From an uncultured Sphingorhabdus sp. (lineage in GTDB: Bacteria; Pseudomonadota; Alphaproteobacteria; Sphingomonadales; Sphingomonadaceae), in assembly GCA_905479715.1 (NCBI GenBank), contig CAJQNR010000173.1:1-34383 (forward strand): 34,383 nucleotides of DNA. The letters are read 5' to 3'. A model generated the notes under the pieces. That model ran no database searches and was not told where the DNA came from. It saw only the letters and a list, made by a program, of their open reading frames with translations. Positions within the stretch are counted from its first letter, which is position 1; each line of letters opens with the position of its first letter. Position numbers and translations under genes: made by a program. Shown here piece after piece: positions 17,812-26,089 of this stretch.

Positions 17812-19107
17812 TCAAGCAACGGATTCAGCTGCCTTTTGTGGTTTGATGTAGCGCGCAAGCACGATCAATCCGCTGATCAGGAAAGTCAGACCGAAGGCGG
17901 CTATAGTGCCAAGCATGATGCCATGAATGCCCATGGTCGGTGCCCAGAGAATGCTGAGCCAGATATTCAGCGCGATAGTCAGCGCACTGCAGAGCGACAT
18001 CACTCTGATATCCTTGTCGAAATGAAGGAACTTCATGTTGTGCATAAAAAACCCCTGCAGTACGATTGCGACCATGATGTAGCGAATGAGCGGAATGGCA
18101 CTGTGAAATGCTTCCCCCAGCAAGATCGGCGCCACGTAAAGTGAGACTAAGTAAAAGCTCAGACCGGCGATTGCTGCGAAAAGGAAATACAGCATTGAAA
18201 CCGATAGAACTTCGCCAAGCCCGTCGGATTGCGCAACCTTAAGCTTGCGGAACAGCCAGGGAGTCCACGCCATCACGAAACTGTGATTGATGACCCAAAA
18301 GGCCGAAGCGAACAATGCGGCAACCCCGTACATTGCGCTGGCAGAAACCCCAAGATAATGTGCTGCCACCACTTTGTCGGTCATCGCGACAGCCATGATC
18401 ACCATCCCCGAGGGCCAATAAATCACACCGAATTTTGCAATGTCGCGATAGAAAGAACGCGGCGGCAGACGAAAGAAAAACGAAGGACGATACCCCAATG
18501 CCCGAAGAGAAATCAGAATAGCGATAGTCATTCCTAAAATTCTGCCAAGGATCACTCCACGCCAATCCCAGCCTCCAAACAGAAATAGGGAAATCAAGGC
18601 AATGCTGAGAACCGCCTGTATGACCTGAGTCATGAGAAACGCCTTGCGCCGGTTGTGAAACTGGTGAAGCGCAAGCGCCGTATAAAAAACCTCGAAAAGA
18701 AGCGCCGTGATGACGATGCTGACGAGCCAATCGGCGGGGAACTTGGCGAGTGTAGCCAGAACATCACGAAAAATGAATGTCAGAGTCGAGACGCCAACTG
18801 CCATCATTATCATGACGAATAGTGCGGTGTGCGTAAACTGGTCCAGTTGCTTCTGGTCGAAATCGTAAAATCGCATCCGGATCGCATCCTGAGTGGTCAA
18901 TCCGACGATCGGACGCAAGAAGGTCGCGTAGGTGATGAAAAGCACCCATATCCCGTATTCCGCAGGGGCCAATATCCGTGTGAGAATGGGAGCAAGCAAT
19001 AATGGCACGAGTGCTTCTATGCTGTTCGCGATTGCGTAGAAGAGCGATTGTACCGCCAGAAAGGTCTTCCCTTTCAATTTCAATGCTCTTCGTTTGATAT
19101 GCATCAT
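17812..19107 (-). CDS. Wzx-type polysaccharide flippase (MOP superfamily)
   Basis: This is a 431-residue polytopic protein with about 12 helices. The N-terminal segment LLLAPILTRILAPAEYGIWVL and the following TQDAIRMRFYDFD are typical of Wzx/RfbX O-unit flippases, which move undecaprenyl-linked repeat units across the inner membrane. The open frame extends to a TTG 15 codons upstream, but the adjacent ATGs at 19107 and 19104 are the better starts. It is divergent from the GT-B-like gene at 19253, whose product may build the substrate. The window holds a second, quite different flippase at 27388-28668. Confidence 0.85.
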   Translation of the reverse strand: MMHIKRRALKLKGKTFLAVQSLFYAIANSIEALVPLLLAPILTRILAPAEYGIWVLFITYATFLRPIVGLTTQDAIRMRFYDFDQKQLDQFTHTALFVMIMMAVGVSTLTFIFRDVLATLAKFPADWLVSIVITALLFEVFYTALALHQFHNRRKAFLMTQVIQAVLSIALISLFLFGGWDWRGVILGRILGMTIAILISLRALGYRPSFFFRLPPRSFYRDIAKFGVIYWPSGMVIMAVAMTDKVVAAHYLGVSASAMYGVAALFASAFWVINHSFVMAWTPWLFRKLKVAQSDGLGEVLSVSMLYFLFAAIAGLSFYLVSLYVAPILLGEAFHSAIPLIRYIMVAIVLQGFFMHNMKFLHFDKDIRVMSLCSALTIALNIWLSILWAPTMGIHGIMLGTIAAFGLTFLISGLIVLARYIKPQKAAESVA

Positions 19108-19252
19108 TATATTATTTCGCTTATGTTTTTGCACAATGTCGATGGTTAACAACGCTTAAACCCAATTTATTAACAATTGCCTGCGATATATCGCTGCAGC
19201 CTCGCGACGTACGAAGCGGGTCGGACGATTGTAGCAAATAAGTGAGGGCATC

Positions 19253-20677
19253 ATGGGGCAACAGGCAACATTTGGCATGAAACGGAGCGGGACAGCATTA
19301 GCGACCGAAACCAAATCTGCAATTGTGGAAGAGCTGAAAACCGGGATTCAAACAGCGTATGATTCAGATGTCGAAGTGCGCCGGGATCGATATGATCTCG
19401 TCACCGCGCTAGGCATCATCCGCCGCATAGAAACGTCCTCAACACGCAGCGCGGTTTTCGCGGAGATAAAGGATAAGAATATAATTTACCGGCTGGTCGA
19501 CGCTCTTTATGCCAAGGCCGGGTCTCGCGTCGTGCAACCACTTGTTCTGCTTGCTTATATGCTCAAGTGCGTTCTTTCGCTTGGAAGTGTCAACGATGAT
19601 CATCATGAAGCAGTCGCAATTTCGAACTTTCACAATGAACATGATGCTATCAACCGGTTGGTGGCATTGATTCCCGGCACGCGGGTTATGATGTCGTCCT
19701 CGAATTGGCGTAATATATTCAGGCGCGGCCAGGTGCGCACCGCCATAAGCATGGTTGGTGCTGCGCTACGGGTGTTCCCGTTCCTGTCACGACTTGCGCG
19801 ATCCTACAACTTCATGCCCTCCGCTCGGATCGCGAGCGGTCTGGCCTATTATATTTGGTTTTCGCGGCTCTTCGCGCGGCATCCCGAACTGCGCGCCGCC
19901 ATCGTTGCGAGTAACTATAGTCCGGAGGCCCTTGGCATATCCGCGGCCGCTCACGCGACGAACCGGAATGTCATTTACGTCAACCACGCGCCGGTTCCGG
20001 CGAACGGGGCCATTGTCCCGCCCGTATTAGCCGATTGCGCGGTTTTTTATGGTAATGCGATCCGGTCCACCTATGAGCAGAAGAGCCGCTGCAACGCGGA
20101 TGTTGCGCTGATCGGACAGCCTGGGACCGCTCGTCCGATGGAGTGGCGCGACGAGATCCGTACGGTTGGGATTTTTCTGACCGCGCTGACCTGCGCTAGA
20201 TCCGTCGAGAAGCTTGTCGCTGCGATAAGTGACAGCCGTCCCGATTTGAATATTCTGATCCGCAACCATCCGGTGGCCCTGCTAAAGTCAGACTTTTCAG
20301 ATTTGGCGGCAAGACATGAAAATGTTGAAATCACTATCGGCAACCCGCTTGAGGACGAGATTGCTGCCTGCGATCTGATCTTGTGTGGCAATAGCGGCGT
20401 AGCAATGAATATATTGCGCGGAGGACGACCGGTGGCCTATCTTGATACTCTTGATGAGCTCAATCACGACTATTGCGGGTTCGTTCAAAGTCGGCTCATC
20501 TGTGAGGTCAAGAACTGGTCCGGCGATCTTTATCCTATGATCCGGGCATTCTACACACGCCCCGACTGGCCCCGCATAATGAAGGATTACGATGCCTCTT
20601 ATCGCTCTGACGCCGCGAAGTTGGAGCGCAGGGCAGCAAAGATAATCCTGCGCCACATCAACCCGAAACTTTACTGA
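19253..20677 (+). CDS. Unrecognised GT-B-like glycan enzyme with HAPV motif (copy A)
   Basis: This is a 474-residue cytoplasmic protein without a confident family match. The last ~260 residues look like a GT-B (CDP-glycerol-transferase-like) half: SN at 220-221, VIYVNHAPV with H245-A-P-V248, ADCAVFYG at about 260-267, the donor-site-like IRNHP ending at 340, and CGNSGVAMNILRGGRPV at 378-393, which matches the G-x-S-G-V phosphate-binding loop of such enzymes. These motifs recur in the same order and at nearly the same spacing in the protein at 26090-27358. The first ~200 residues are divergent and carry no clear motif. GAGGGC precedes ATG 19253. A glycosyl- or glycerophosphotransferase is the best guess; it is placed with flippase and nucleotide-sugar genes. 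Confidence 0.65.
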   Translation: MGQQATFGMKRSGTALATETKSAIVEELKTGIQTAYDSDVEVRRDRYDLVTALGIIRRIETSSTRSAVFAEIKDKNIIYRLVDALYAKAGSRVVQPLVLLAYMLKCVLSLGSVNDDHHEAVAISNFHNEHDAINRLVALIPGTRVMMSSSNWRNIFRRGQVRTAISMVGAALRVFPFLSRLARSYNFMPSARIASGLAYYIWFSRLFARHPELRAAIVASNYSPEALGISAAAHATNRNVIYVNHAPVPANGAIVPPVLADCAVFYGNAIRSTYEQKSRCNADVALIGQPGTARPMEWRDEIRTVGIFLTALTCARSVEKLVAAISDSRPDLNILIRNHPVALLKSDFSDLAARHENVEITIGNPLEDEIAACDLILCGNSGVAMNILRGGRPVAYLDTLDELNHDYCGFVQSRLICEVKNWSGDLYPMIRAFYTRPDWPRIMKDYDASYRSDAAKLERRAAKIILRHINPKLY

Positions 20678-20937
20678 GGCTGATTGGTAAGGTGCATTAC
20701 GCCCTAGTAGCCGCGCAACCCTTTCTCGCTGGACGGATCACTCTCCGAGCACGGACTTGTAATTCATTGTCAACCTTATCCTCTCCCTAATGGAACATAT
20801 GCCAAATTAACGGCCATGGTTATAGTTAGGGTAAAGAGGGTTTCGTACTGGTCGCAGCCAAGGCATGCACCACAATTGGGAGAGGGTTGCAGTCGAAATA
20901 ACTGCGATTTACTCCAAAAGTCTGAAGCTAACGGTAG

Positions 20938-22236
20938 TCAGCTGACGAGTCGCATACTCAGGCTTGCTTCCCGATTATCAGGCTGATCGGGCCAGATTCC
21001 GCGCGTGTCATAGACCACTTTGGTGGCGCGTTCATCAAGCGGAATGGATTTGAACATGTCATGATCCGTCAGCGTAATCATGACCGGACAGTTTTCCAAC
21101 GCTTCGTCAATGTCGATCAGTTCCGCGCCCGTGCCTTCAAAGGCTGCCGGTAATTCGCTGGCATAGGGTTCCACAATCTTGATCCGTCCACCGTAGCGTT
21201 TTGCCAGTTTAGTAGCGATTTTAAGCGCAGGGCTCTCCCGAAAATCATCGATATTGGCTTTGAAAGCGAGACCGAAACAGGCGACAGATACACCGGGCAG
21301 TTCGTCGATCAGCAGCGAAGCCTGTTCCAGCACATGGTCGGTTTTCCCGTCATTCACTTCACGAGCAATACGGATCAGTGGCGTATGGCTTGGCGCACCA
21401 TGGATAATGAACCAGGGATCAACCGCGATACAATGTCCGCCGACGCCAGGCCCAGGCTGCAAGATGTTGACCCTGGGATGACGATTGGCGAGGCGAATAA
21501 CCTCCCAGACATCGAGATCCATTTCGTCCGAAACGATCGAAAGCTCGTTGGCGAAGGCAATATTGACATCGCGATAGCTATTCTCAACCAGCTTGGTCAT
21601 CTCCGCGGCGCGTGCGGTTGTGGTCACGCATTCGCCACGGACAAAGCGTCGATAGAATCCCAATGCCTTGCGGGCGCAGCGCGGCGTTATGCCGCCGATG
21701 CAGCGATCATTATTGGTGAGTTCCTCCAGAATTCTTCCCGGCAACACCCGCTCCGGACAATAAGCAATGGCAACATCCGGAACATCATTGGTAAGCCCCG
21801 GTATCTTGAGATCCGGGCGCAATTTCGAAATGAGATCGCGCATTTTCTCGGTTGTACCGACAGGGGAGGTAGACTCCAATATGATGGTATCACCGGCTTT
21901 TAACGCCGCGGCAACATTGGTCGCGGCTTCCATCACATAGCTCGTATCGGGAACATGATTTTTACCAAACGGGGTCGGTACCGCGATAACAAAAACATCG
22001 GCAGGTTCAATAAGCAGCGACGCCCGCAACGTACCGCGTGCGACAACACCTTGCACCAATCCTTCCAGATCGACCTCTTCAATATGGATTTTGCCGCTAT
22101 TCACCGTATCAACAACATGGGGCGTTACATCTACACCCAGCACCGGGCATCCGGAACGGGCTATGACCGCCGCAGTCGGCAAGCCGATATAGCCAAGGCC
22201 CAAAACGCAAACGGAAGGTTTCGTGTCGGAAATCAT
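20938..22236 (-). CDS. wecC: UDP-N-acetyl-D-mannosamine dehydrogenase
   Basis: This 432-residue enzyme oxidises UDP-ManNAc to UDP-ManNAcA with two NAD+. The N-terminal Rossmann motif GLGYIGLP is at residues 13-20. The catalytic cysteine is C269 in GPGVGGHCIAVDPWF, and the lysine-asparagine helix is EMTKLVENSYRDVNIAFANEL (K215, N219). The family-typical FGLAFKANIDDFRESPAL occurs in the C-terminal half. GGAGA lies about 10 bases upstream of ATG 22236. It follows wecB in the same direction, which supports WecC over a generic UDP-glucose dehydrogenase. The product UDP-ManNAcA would feed an acidic surface glycan. Confidence 0.94.
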   Translation of the reverse strand: MISDTKPSVCVLGLGYIGLPTAAVIARSGCPVLGVDVTPHVVDTVNSGKIHIEEVDLEGLVQGVVARGTLRASLLIEPADVFVIAVPTPFGKNHVPDTSYVMEAATNVAAALKAGDTIILESTSPVGTTEKMRDLISKLRPDLKIPGLTNDVPDVAIAYCPERVLPGRILEELTNNDRCIGGITPRCARKALGFYRRFVRGECVTTTARAAEMTKLVENSYRDVNIAFANELSIVSDEMDLDVWEVIRLANRHPRVNILQPGPGVGGHCIAVDPWFIIHGAPSHTPLIRIAREVNDGKTDHVLEQASLLIDELPGVSVACFGLAFKANIDDFRESPALKIATKLAKRYGGRIKIVEPYASELPAAFEGTGAELIDIDEALENCPVMITLTDHDMFKSIPLDERATKVVYDTRGIWPDQPDNREASLSMRLVS

Positions 22237-22315
22237 GATTTGAGATTCTCCCGAATGCGCCTCATGCGGCGGAAATTTCAGGAATCACCATGGTAGAATA
22301 TCGTAAAGATTTCGG

Positions 22316-22342
22316 TAACAGGGATTACATTCATCCCCGTTA
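22316..22342 (-). other. Stem-loop between wecB and wecC
   Basis: TAACAGGGA and TCCCCGTTA form a 9-bp stem with one mismatch across a 9-base loop in the 116-base wecB-wecC gap. No T tract follows on the minus strand, so it may be a processing or partial-termination site more than a full terminator. Confidence 0.35.
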
Positions 22343-22352
22343 TCGCCTGACT

Positions 22353-23498
22353 TCAATGGATCAGGCTTCGCTCGATAATATCCGCAATCCGCTCGCTCGA
22401 ATGCCCGTCCCCGAAAGGATTATGGGCTTTGGCCATCATGTCATAATAGTTTGGATCATCCAGCAATTTTTCGGTTTCACTCACGATCAGGCCGATATCC
22501 GTCCCTACCAATTTGGCTGTGCCCGCCTCCACGCCTTCCGGCCTTTCGGTGGTGTCGCGCATCACCAATACCGGCTTTCCGAGAGCGGGCGCTTCTTCCT
22601 GAACACCACCGCTATCGGTGAGCATCAAGGTACAACAGTCAATCAAGGCCACGAAATCCGGATAATCCAGCGGTTCAATCATCGCAACATTGGCGAGATC
22701 ACCAAGTGCATCGCGCATGATGGCGCGTACATTGGGGTTGAGGTGCACCGGAAAAATGAGGGCGACGTCATCGCGGCGCGCAATTTCACGAAGCGCGGCA
22801 GCTATATTGGTCAATCCATCACCGAAATTCTCGCGCCTATGGCTGGTAACGCCGATAATTTTTTTATCGGAGAAATTGGCGAACAGGGTTTTTAGTCGCG
22901 CGCTGATGCGTTGGCCGTCACGGTTCTTTTCTCTCGTCGCCAGCAAAGCATCAATCACCGTGTTACCCGTCACGCTGATCTGTTCCTCAGGGACATTTTC
23001 TTTACGCAAGGCCGCAGCCGATGTTTCTGTCGGCGCAAAATGTTGATCGGCGATCGTGCCAATAATCTTTCGATTCACTTCCTCTGGCCACGGATGATAA
23101 ATATTATAGCTGCGGAGGCCCGCTTCGACATGGCTAACGGGGATTTTGCGATAATAAGCCGCAAGCGCACCGCACATAGCGGTAGCGGTATCACCCTGAA
23201 CCACGACCCTCTGCGGTTTGATTTCATCGAGAACCTGTCCGATGCCGGTCAGAAGCCGGCCGGTCAGTTCGTCAAGGCTCTGGTTGGCCCGCATCAGATC
23301 CAGATCATAATCGGGCGCAATTTCGGCGATTTCCAGAACCTGATCCAGCATCTCGCGGTGCTGCGCGGTCACACAGGCGATGCTCTCTAGGCTATTGCGC
23401 TTTGATAGTGCCCGGATCACCGGAAATAGCTTGATGGCTTCTGGCCTTGTGCCGAAGATTGTGACGATTTTCGGCTTGGAAATTGAACTGTTTGTCAT
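22353..23498 (-). CDS. wecB: Non-hydrolysing UDP-GlcNAc 2-epimerase
   Basis: This 381-residue enzyme interconverts UDP-GlcNAc and UDP-ManNAc in the cytoplasm. The family start TIFGTRPEAIKLFPV has R18, E20 and K23. QGDTATAMCGALAAYY with D103 and VSHVEAGLRS with E125 give the catalytic acid residues, and LTDSGGVQEEAPALGKPVLVMRDTTERPEG is the C-terminal signature. Length and motifs are standard for WecB. The start ATG 23498 has a weak ribosome binding site. It lies between a small upstream ORF and wecC and with wecC makes UDP-ManNAcA. Confidence 0.95.
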   Translation of the reverse strand: MTNSSISKPKIVTIFGTRPEAIKLFPVIRALSKRNSLESIACVTAQHREMLDQVLEIAEIAPDYDLDLMRANQSLDELTGRLLTGIGQVLDEIKPQRVVVQGDTATAMCGALAAYYRKIPVSHVEAGLRSYNIYHPWPEEVNRKIIGTIADQHFAPTETSAAALRKENVPEEQISVTGNTVIDALLATREKNRDGQRISARLKTLFANFSDKKIIGVTSHRRENFGDGLTNIAAALREIARRDDVALIFPVHLNPNVRAIMRDALGDLANVAMIEPLDYPDFVALIDCCTLMLTDSGGVQEEAPALGKPVLVMRDTTERPEGVEAGTAKLVGTDIGLIVSETEKLLDDPNYYDMMAKAHNPFGDGHSSERIADIIERSLIH

Positions 23499-23556
23499 GG
23501 CGCACCCATTACCGGGTTAAGGCTAATATTTGCTAAATTGCCTCGATGATTAAATC

Positions 23557-23658
23557 TTACCTTTGAATAATGGGGACGGCAAGTTTGGACCTGCAGTAGA
23601 AATATCCGTATCCACAGCCGTAGGTGGAGAGCTTGAGACTTTTCTGTTTATTTCTCAT
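23557..23658 (-). CDS. Small ORF upstream of wecB (33 residues, Gly/Tyr/Cys-rich core)
   Basis: A 33-codon frame begins at ATG 23658 with AGGAG 5 bases upstream, a much better ribosome binding site than wecB itself has. The product starts MRNKQKSLKLS (basic) and has a core YGCGYGYFYC with two cysteines, ending AVPIIQR. It stops 58 bases before wecB. A candidate promoter lies at 23710-23739. It could be a leader peptide that controls wecBC, a small secreted or redox-active peptide, or a remnant. I know no family for it; conservation in relatives would decide. Confidence 0.45.
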   Translation of the reverse strand: MRNKQKSLKLSTYGCGYGYFYCRSKLAVPIIQR

Positions 23659-23709
23659 CTTCGCTCCTACGTCACGAAGGGATTCGAATTAAATGGACGA
23701 GGCATTGAA

Positions 23710-23739
23710 ATCATAGCATGAAATAATCGGCAAAGCCAA
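23710..23739 (-). promoter_or_regulatory. Candidate sigma-70 promoter for the small ORF-wecB-wecC unit
   Basis: On the minus strand TTGGCT (23739-23734), an 18-base spacer and TATGAT (23715-23710) match the -35 and -10 elements at 4/6 and 5/6 positions. Transcription would start about 45 bases upstream of the small ORF. Confidence 0.4.
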
Positions 23740-24025
23740 AATCCACCCCGATATATACCCCTACTTCCAATTGGCTGCATTGTATTTCCGCTTTGCGCCC
23801 AGAGCACAGAACCGCTTCATAGCATTGGTTCATGGTTTGAAGGACCACGATATGATTAGGTGCTTAGGGCAGTGCAATCGTTCAATGAGCGCCTGGGCGA
23901 TAGCGATAGAAGGCGCGTCGCGCACACGAACGATCTTGCGGCTCATGGCGCGTTTGCGCTGATCGTTCGTATGCACGACGGCGGATTCAACCGGTCGTCG
24001 CAACACCCTGCTTGAGAAGGTTTTG

Positions 24026-24300
24026 ATGAAAACGCCTAAAGGCACTTCAAAACAGTGTACCCGCCGCAAGTTGCGATCGCCAGGTCATCCCCCCGGGTGG
24101 GGCCCGAACATCTTTGCCGTTACTGGGAGGCTATTGCGGCAGGGCGTTCGAGTGAGAATACGGCTATTGTAGCTGGTGTTTCGGCACCGGTCGGTGCGCG
24201 CTGGTTTAGGATTGCAGGAGGAATGCCGCCAACTCAATTCACCTGATCAGCAGTCTCACCTGCCGGACGCGATTTAACATTCCCAGAGCGCGAAGAAATC
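24026..24300 (+). pseudogene. IS30-type transposase N-terminal remnant, frameshifted and truncated
   Basis: Two reading frames together give the N-terminal region of an IS30-family transposase as I recall it from sphingomonads. The first frame starts at ATG 24026 (MKTPKGTSKQCTRRKLRSPG). After a shift in the C-rich run near 24087-24097, the second continues (RYWEAIAAGRSSENTAIVAG, then RWFRIAGGMPP). A TGA interrupts it at 24244-24246, after which the helix-turn-helix lead-in GRDLTFPEREEI is recognisable up to 24300. The DDE catalytic core is wholly missing, so it cannot be active. It joins directly to pyruvyl transferase sequence. The stretch from 23740 to 24025 holds no recognisable gene but may contain the element's left end. 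Confidence 0.6.
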
Positions 24301-24872
24301 AGATCTGTTGGTGCCGTGCTATCCGTCGGCGGGGATAACCATTCATTTGATTATCGTCTACCATCCACGGGGATGGGCCTCGATCAACTAGCGTTGGAGT
24401 TAGGCAAGCCCGTATATATATGGGGCGGGACCCTTTGAGGCGGAACCGCATTTTGTGCCAGCCATACGCAAGCGTTTAGCGAAAATGACAATGATCGCGG
24501 TGCGCGAAAGTATTTCATATGCTTATCTTACCCAGACGCTAGGCCTTAGCAATGTCGCACAAATGGCCGATCCCTCCTTCACTCTATCCAGAGTACCAGT
24601 TGATACGGCTGCCTTCTGGCCCAAGGCCGGACCCAACGGTACCATTGGCTTGAACGTCAGTCCTCTGATAGCGCGTTACAACAACAATCAGGAACTGCGC
24701 ACCGAGACCATTAAGTTTATCCGAGATTTTGTAGCAAAGGGTTTGGTGTTCTGCTAGAATCGCACTTCCCCCTCAATGGAGCGGAAAAGAACAATGATGC
24801 GGTCGATATGGCCAAAATACTGGAAGAGATGCAAGATCTGGGCGAAGCCGTGCGCCAGATGCTGAGCAGGGT
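24301..24872 (+). pseudogene. Polysaccharide pyruvyl transferase remnant (two frameshifts, no N-terminus)
   Basis: The family core is readable across two frames. The first, 24301-24426, gives GAVLSVGGDN and LALELGKPVYIWG. A shift near 24427 leads to GPFEAEPHFVPAIRKRLAKM, VRESISYAYLTQTLGLSNV, MADPSFTL and GLNVSPL (to about 24747). A second shift returns to the first frame for VLLESHFPLNGAEKNNDAV and MAKILEEM, fading by about 24872. The N-terminal ~100 residues and the C-terminal acceptor-site region are missing. Intact relatives add pyruvate ketals to glycan sugars. The remnant implies that the ancestral polysaccharide at this locus was pyruvylated. Confidence 0.75.
24382..24397. repeat. 16-bp direct repeat, copy 1 (in pyruvyl transferase remnant)
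   Basis: GATCAACTAGCGTTGG occurs here and again, in the same orientation, at 34084-34099 in the gap before the nonulosonate synthase gene. Both copies are followed shortly by GTTAGG. Here it encodes DQLAL of the pyruvyl transferase. Confidence 0.4.
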
Positions 24873-24944
24873 CGGTCCCCGGAGCGGTGCAAGCTGTTGG
24901 CGCGGGAGTGTTTGGCGACTTTGCTTGAGGTTTTGGGGTAGGAA

Positions 24945-25886
24945 ATGGGAAAAAAGGTTATCGTTACCGGTGCAACGGGCCGCATTGGGCGAGCACTGTT
25001 AGCTCATAGCCACTCGCAGCTATATGAAGTGCATGCTATTGTAAGAAGAAAGAGCGATACCGTCAGAACTATCTCCGGGGGCGTCAATATAACCTACCAT
25101 GCGGTGGGTGACCTCGCATTCTGCAATACTAACGCCTTAACGCCCATATTACAAAATGCGGACGCAGTGATCCATCTCGCAGCGATGATCGCCGAGGATG
25201 GGCCTGCGAATGAAAGTGCTACCGTCAAAATGGCTGAGAATGTCGCAAAAGTATGCGCAGAAGCAAGTGTTCCGTATATTATCCATCTGAGTAGCATTTC
25301 CGCTCGGTTAGCCCAAGAAGGGGCCGCTAATTCGAGGTTATATGGTCAGCGAAAGCTAGAAGCGGAACATGCGTTTAATAGTCAATGTGCAGATAATTCC
25401 GCAGTAATTAACTTACGTCCCCCAGCTGTATATGGAGAAGGTATGGGAGGGCCTTTATCTGCTATGATCTCGCTAGTGCGGATGGGTATTCCATTACCTT
25501 TTGCTCGCGCTAGAGAGCAAAGAGACTATATTTCGATCAACAATTTAGTTGACCTAGTTTGGAGTATAATAAAGCAGCAATTGTCATGTAATTCGAACTC
25601 TGGGGTGAAGGAATATGAGCCATGTGATGGTCTACCTTTAGCCACAAATGAGCTTACGAAACTCATCGCAAATTCATTGGGGCGAAGGGCAATTCAATTC
25701 CCGGTGCCGATAGCACTAATTTCTTCTATTTTAAAATTGCTCGGTAAAGCTGAATTGGCTGATGGAGCTTTCGGGTATTTAAAGGCGCGCGGCAATTTTG
25801 AGCTGAAGAGGGATTTTGGCTGGGCACCCATAGAAACTATGCCTGAAAGTTTAGAATTTTTACGTTCTTCAACTAAGCTTCAGTAG
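24945..25886 (+). CDS. NAD-dependent epimerase/dehydratase (extended SDR)
   Basis: This is a 313-residue extended short-chain dehydrogenase of the GalE/WbuJ-like nucleotide-sugar group. The cofactor loop TGATGRIG is at residues 8-15, followed by DAVIHLAAMIAEDGP. The catalytic serine lies in HLSSISA (S116/S117), and Y133 and K137 complete the YxxxK pair (LYGQRKLE). INLRPPAVYGEG is the usual substrate-binding segment. Likely roles are 4-epimerisation, 4-ketoreduction or dehydration of a UDP- or dTDP-sugar; the exact sugar cannot be read. TAGGA precedes ATG 24945. It is the first gene of the AT-rich block, 72 bases after the last recognisable part of the pyruvyl transferase remnant. Confidence 0.85.
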   Translation: MGKKVIVTGATGRIGRALLAHSHSQLYEVHAIVRRKSDTVRTISGGVNITYHAVGDLAFCNTNALTPILQNADAVIHLAAMIAEDGPANESATVKMAENVAKVCAEASVPYIIHLSSISARLAQEGAANSRLYGQRKLEAEHAFNSQCADNSAVINLRPPAVYGEGMGGPLSAMISLVRMGIPLPFARAREQRDYISINNLVDLVWSIIKQQLSCNSNSGVKEYEPCDGLPLATNELTKLIANSLGRRAIQFPVPIALISSILKLLGKAELADGAFGYLKARGNFELKRDFGWAPIETMPESLEFLRSSTKLQ

Positions 25887-26089
25887 ATTCTCAATATGAT
25901 TATGCGCTGGTCGATTTGCAGACCGTCTTTGGACAAAACATTAATTGCATTGGTTTTAGGGATTTCGTTAGTTTGATCCAATTCACTTTTCTGAAAATTG
26001 AACATTTCAGGCTTCGTTTAATTCTCTTTAGAGACTACTATTGCGCAGAAAATGGGCGCCGTATTGAGAGTTGGAGATAGTGAATAACG

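Noticed and set aside
20780-20885. Long-range inverted repeat CCTCTCCC / GGGAGAGG
   Set aside because: Eight pairs separated by 90 bases in a 260-base gap between convergent genes are easily expected by chance, and no T tract follows. I see no other structure in that gap.
23830-24069. Minus-strand ORF of 79 codons upstream of the IS30 remnant
   Set aside because: It has no recognisable motif and overlaps the plus-strand transposase start.
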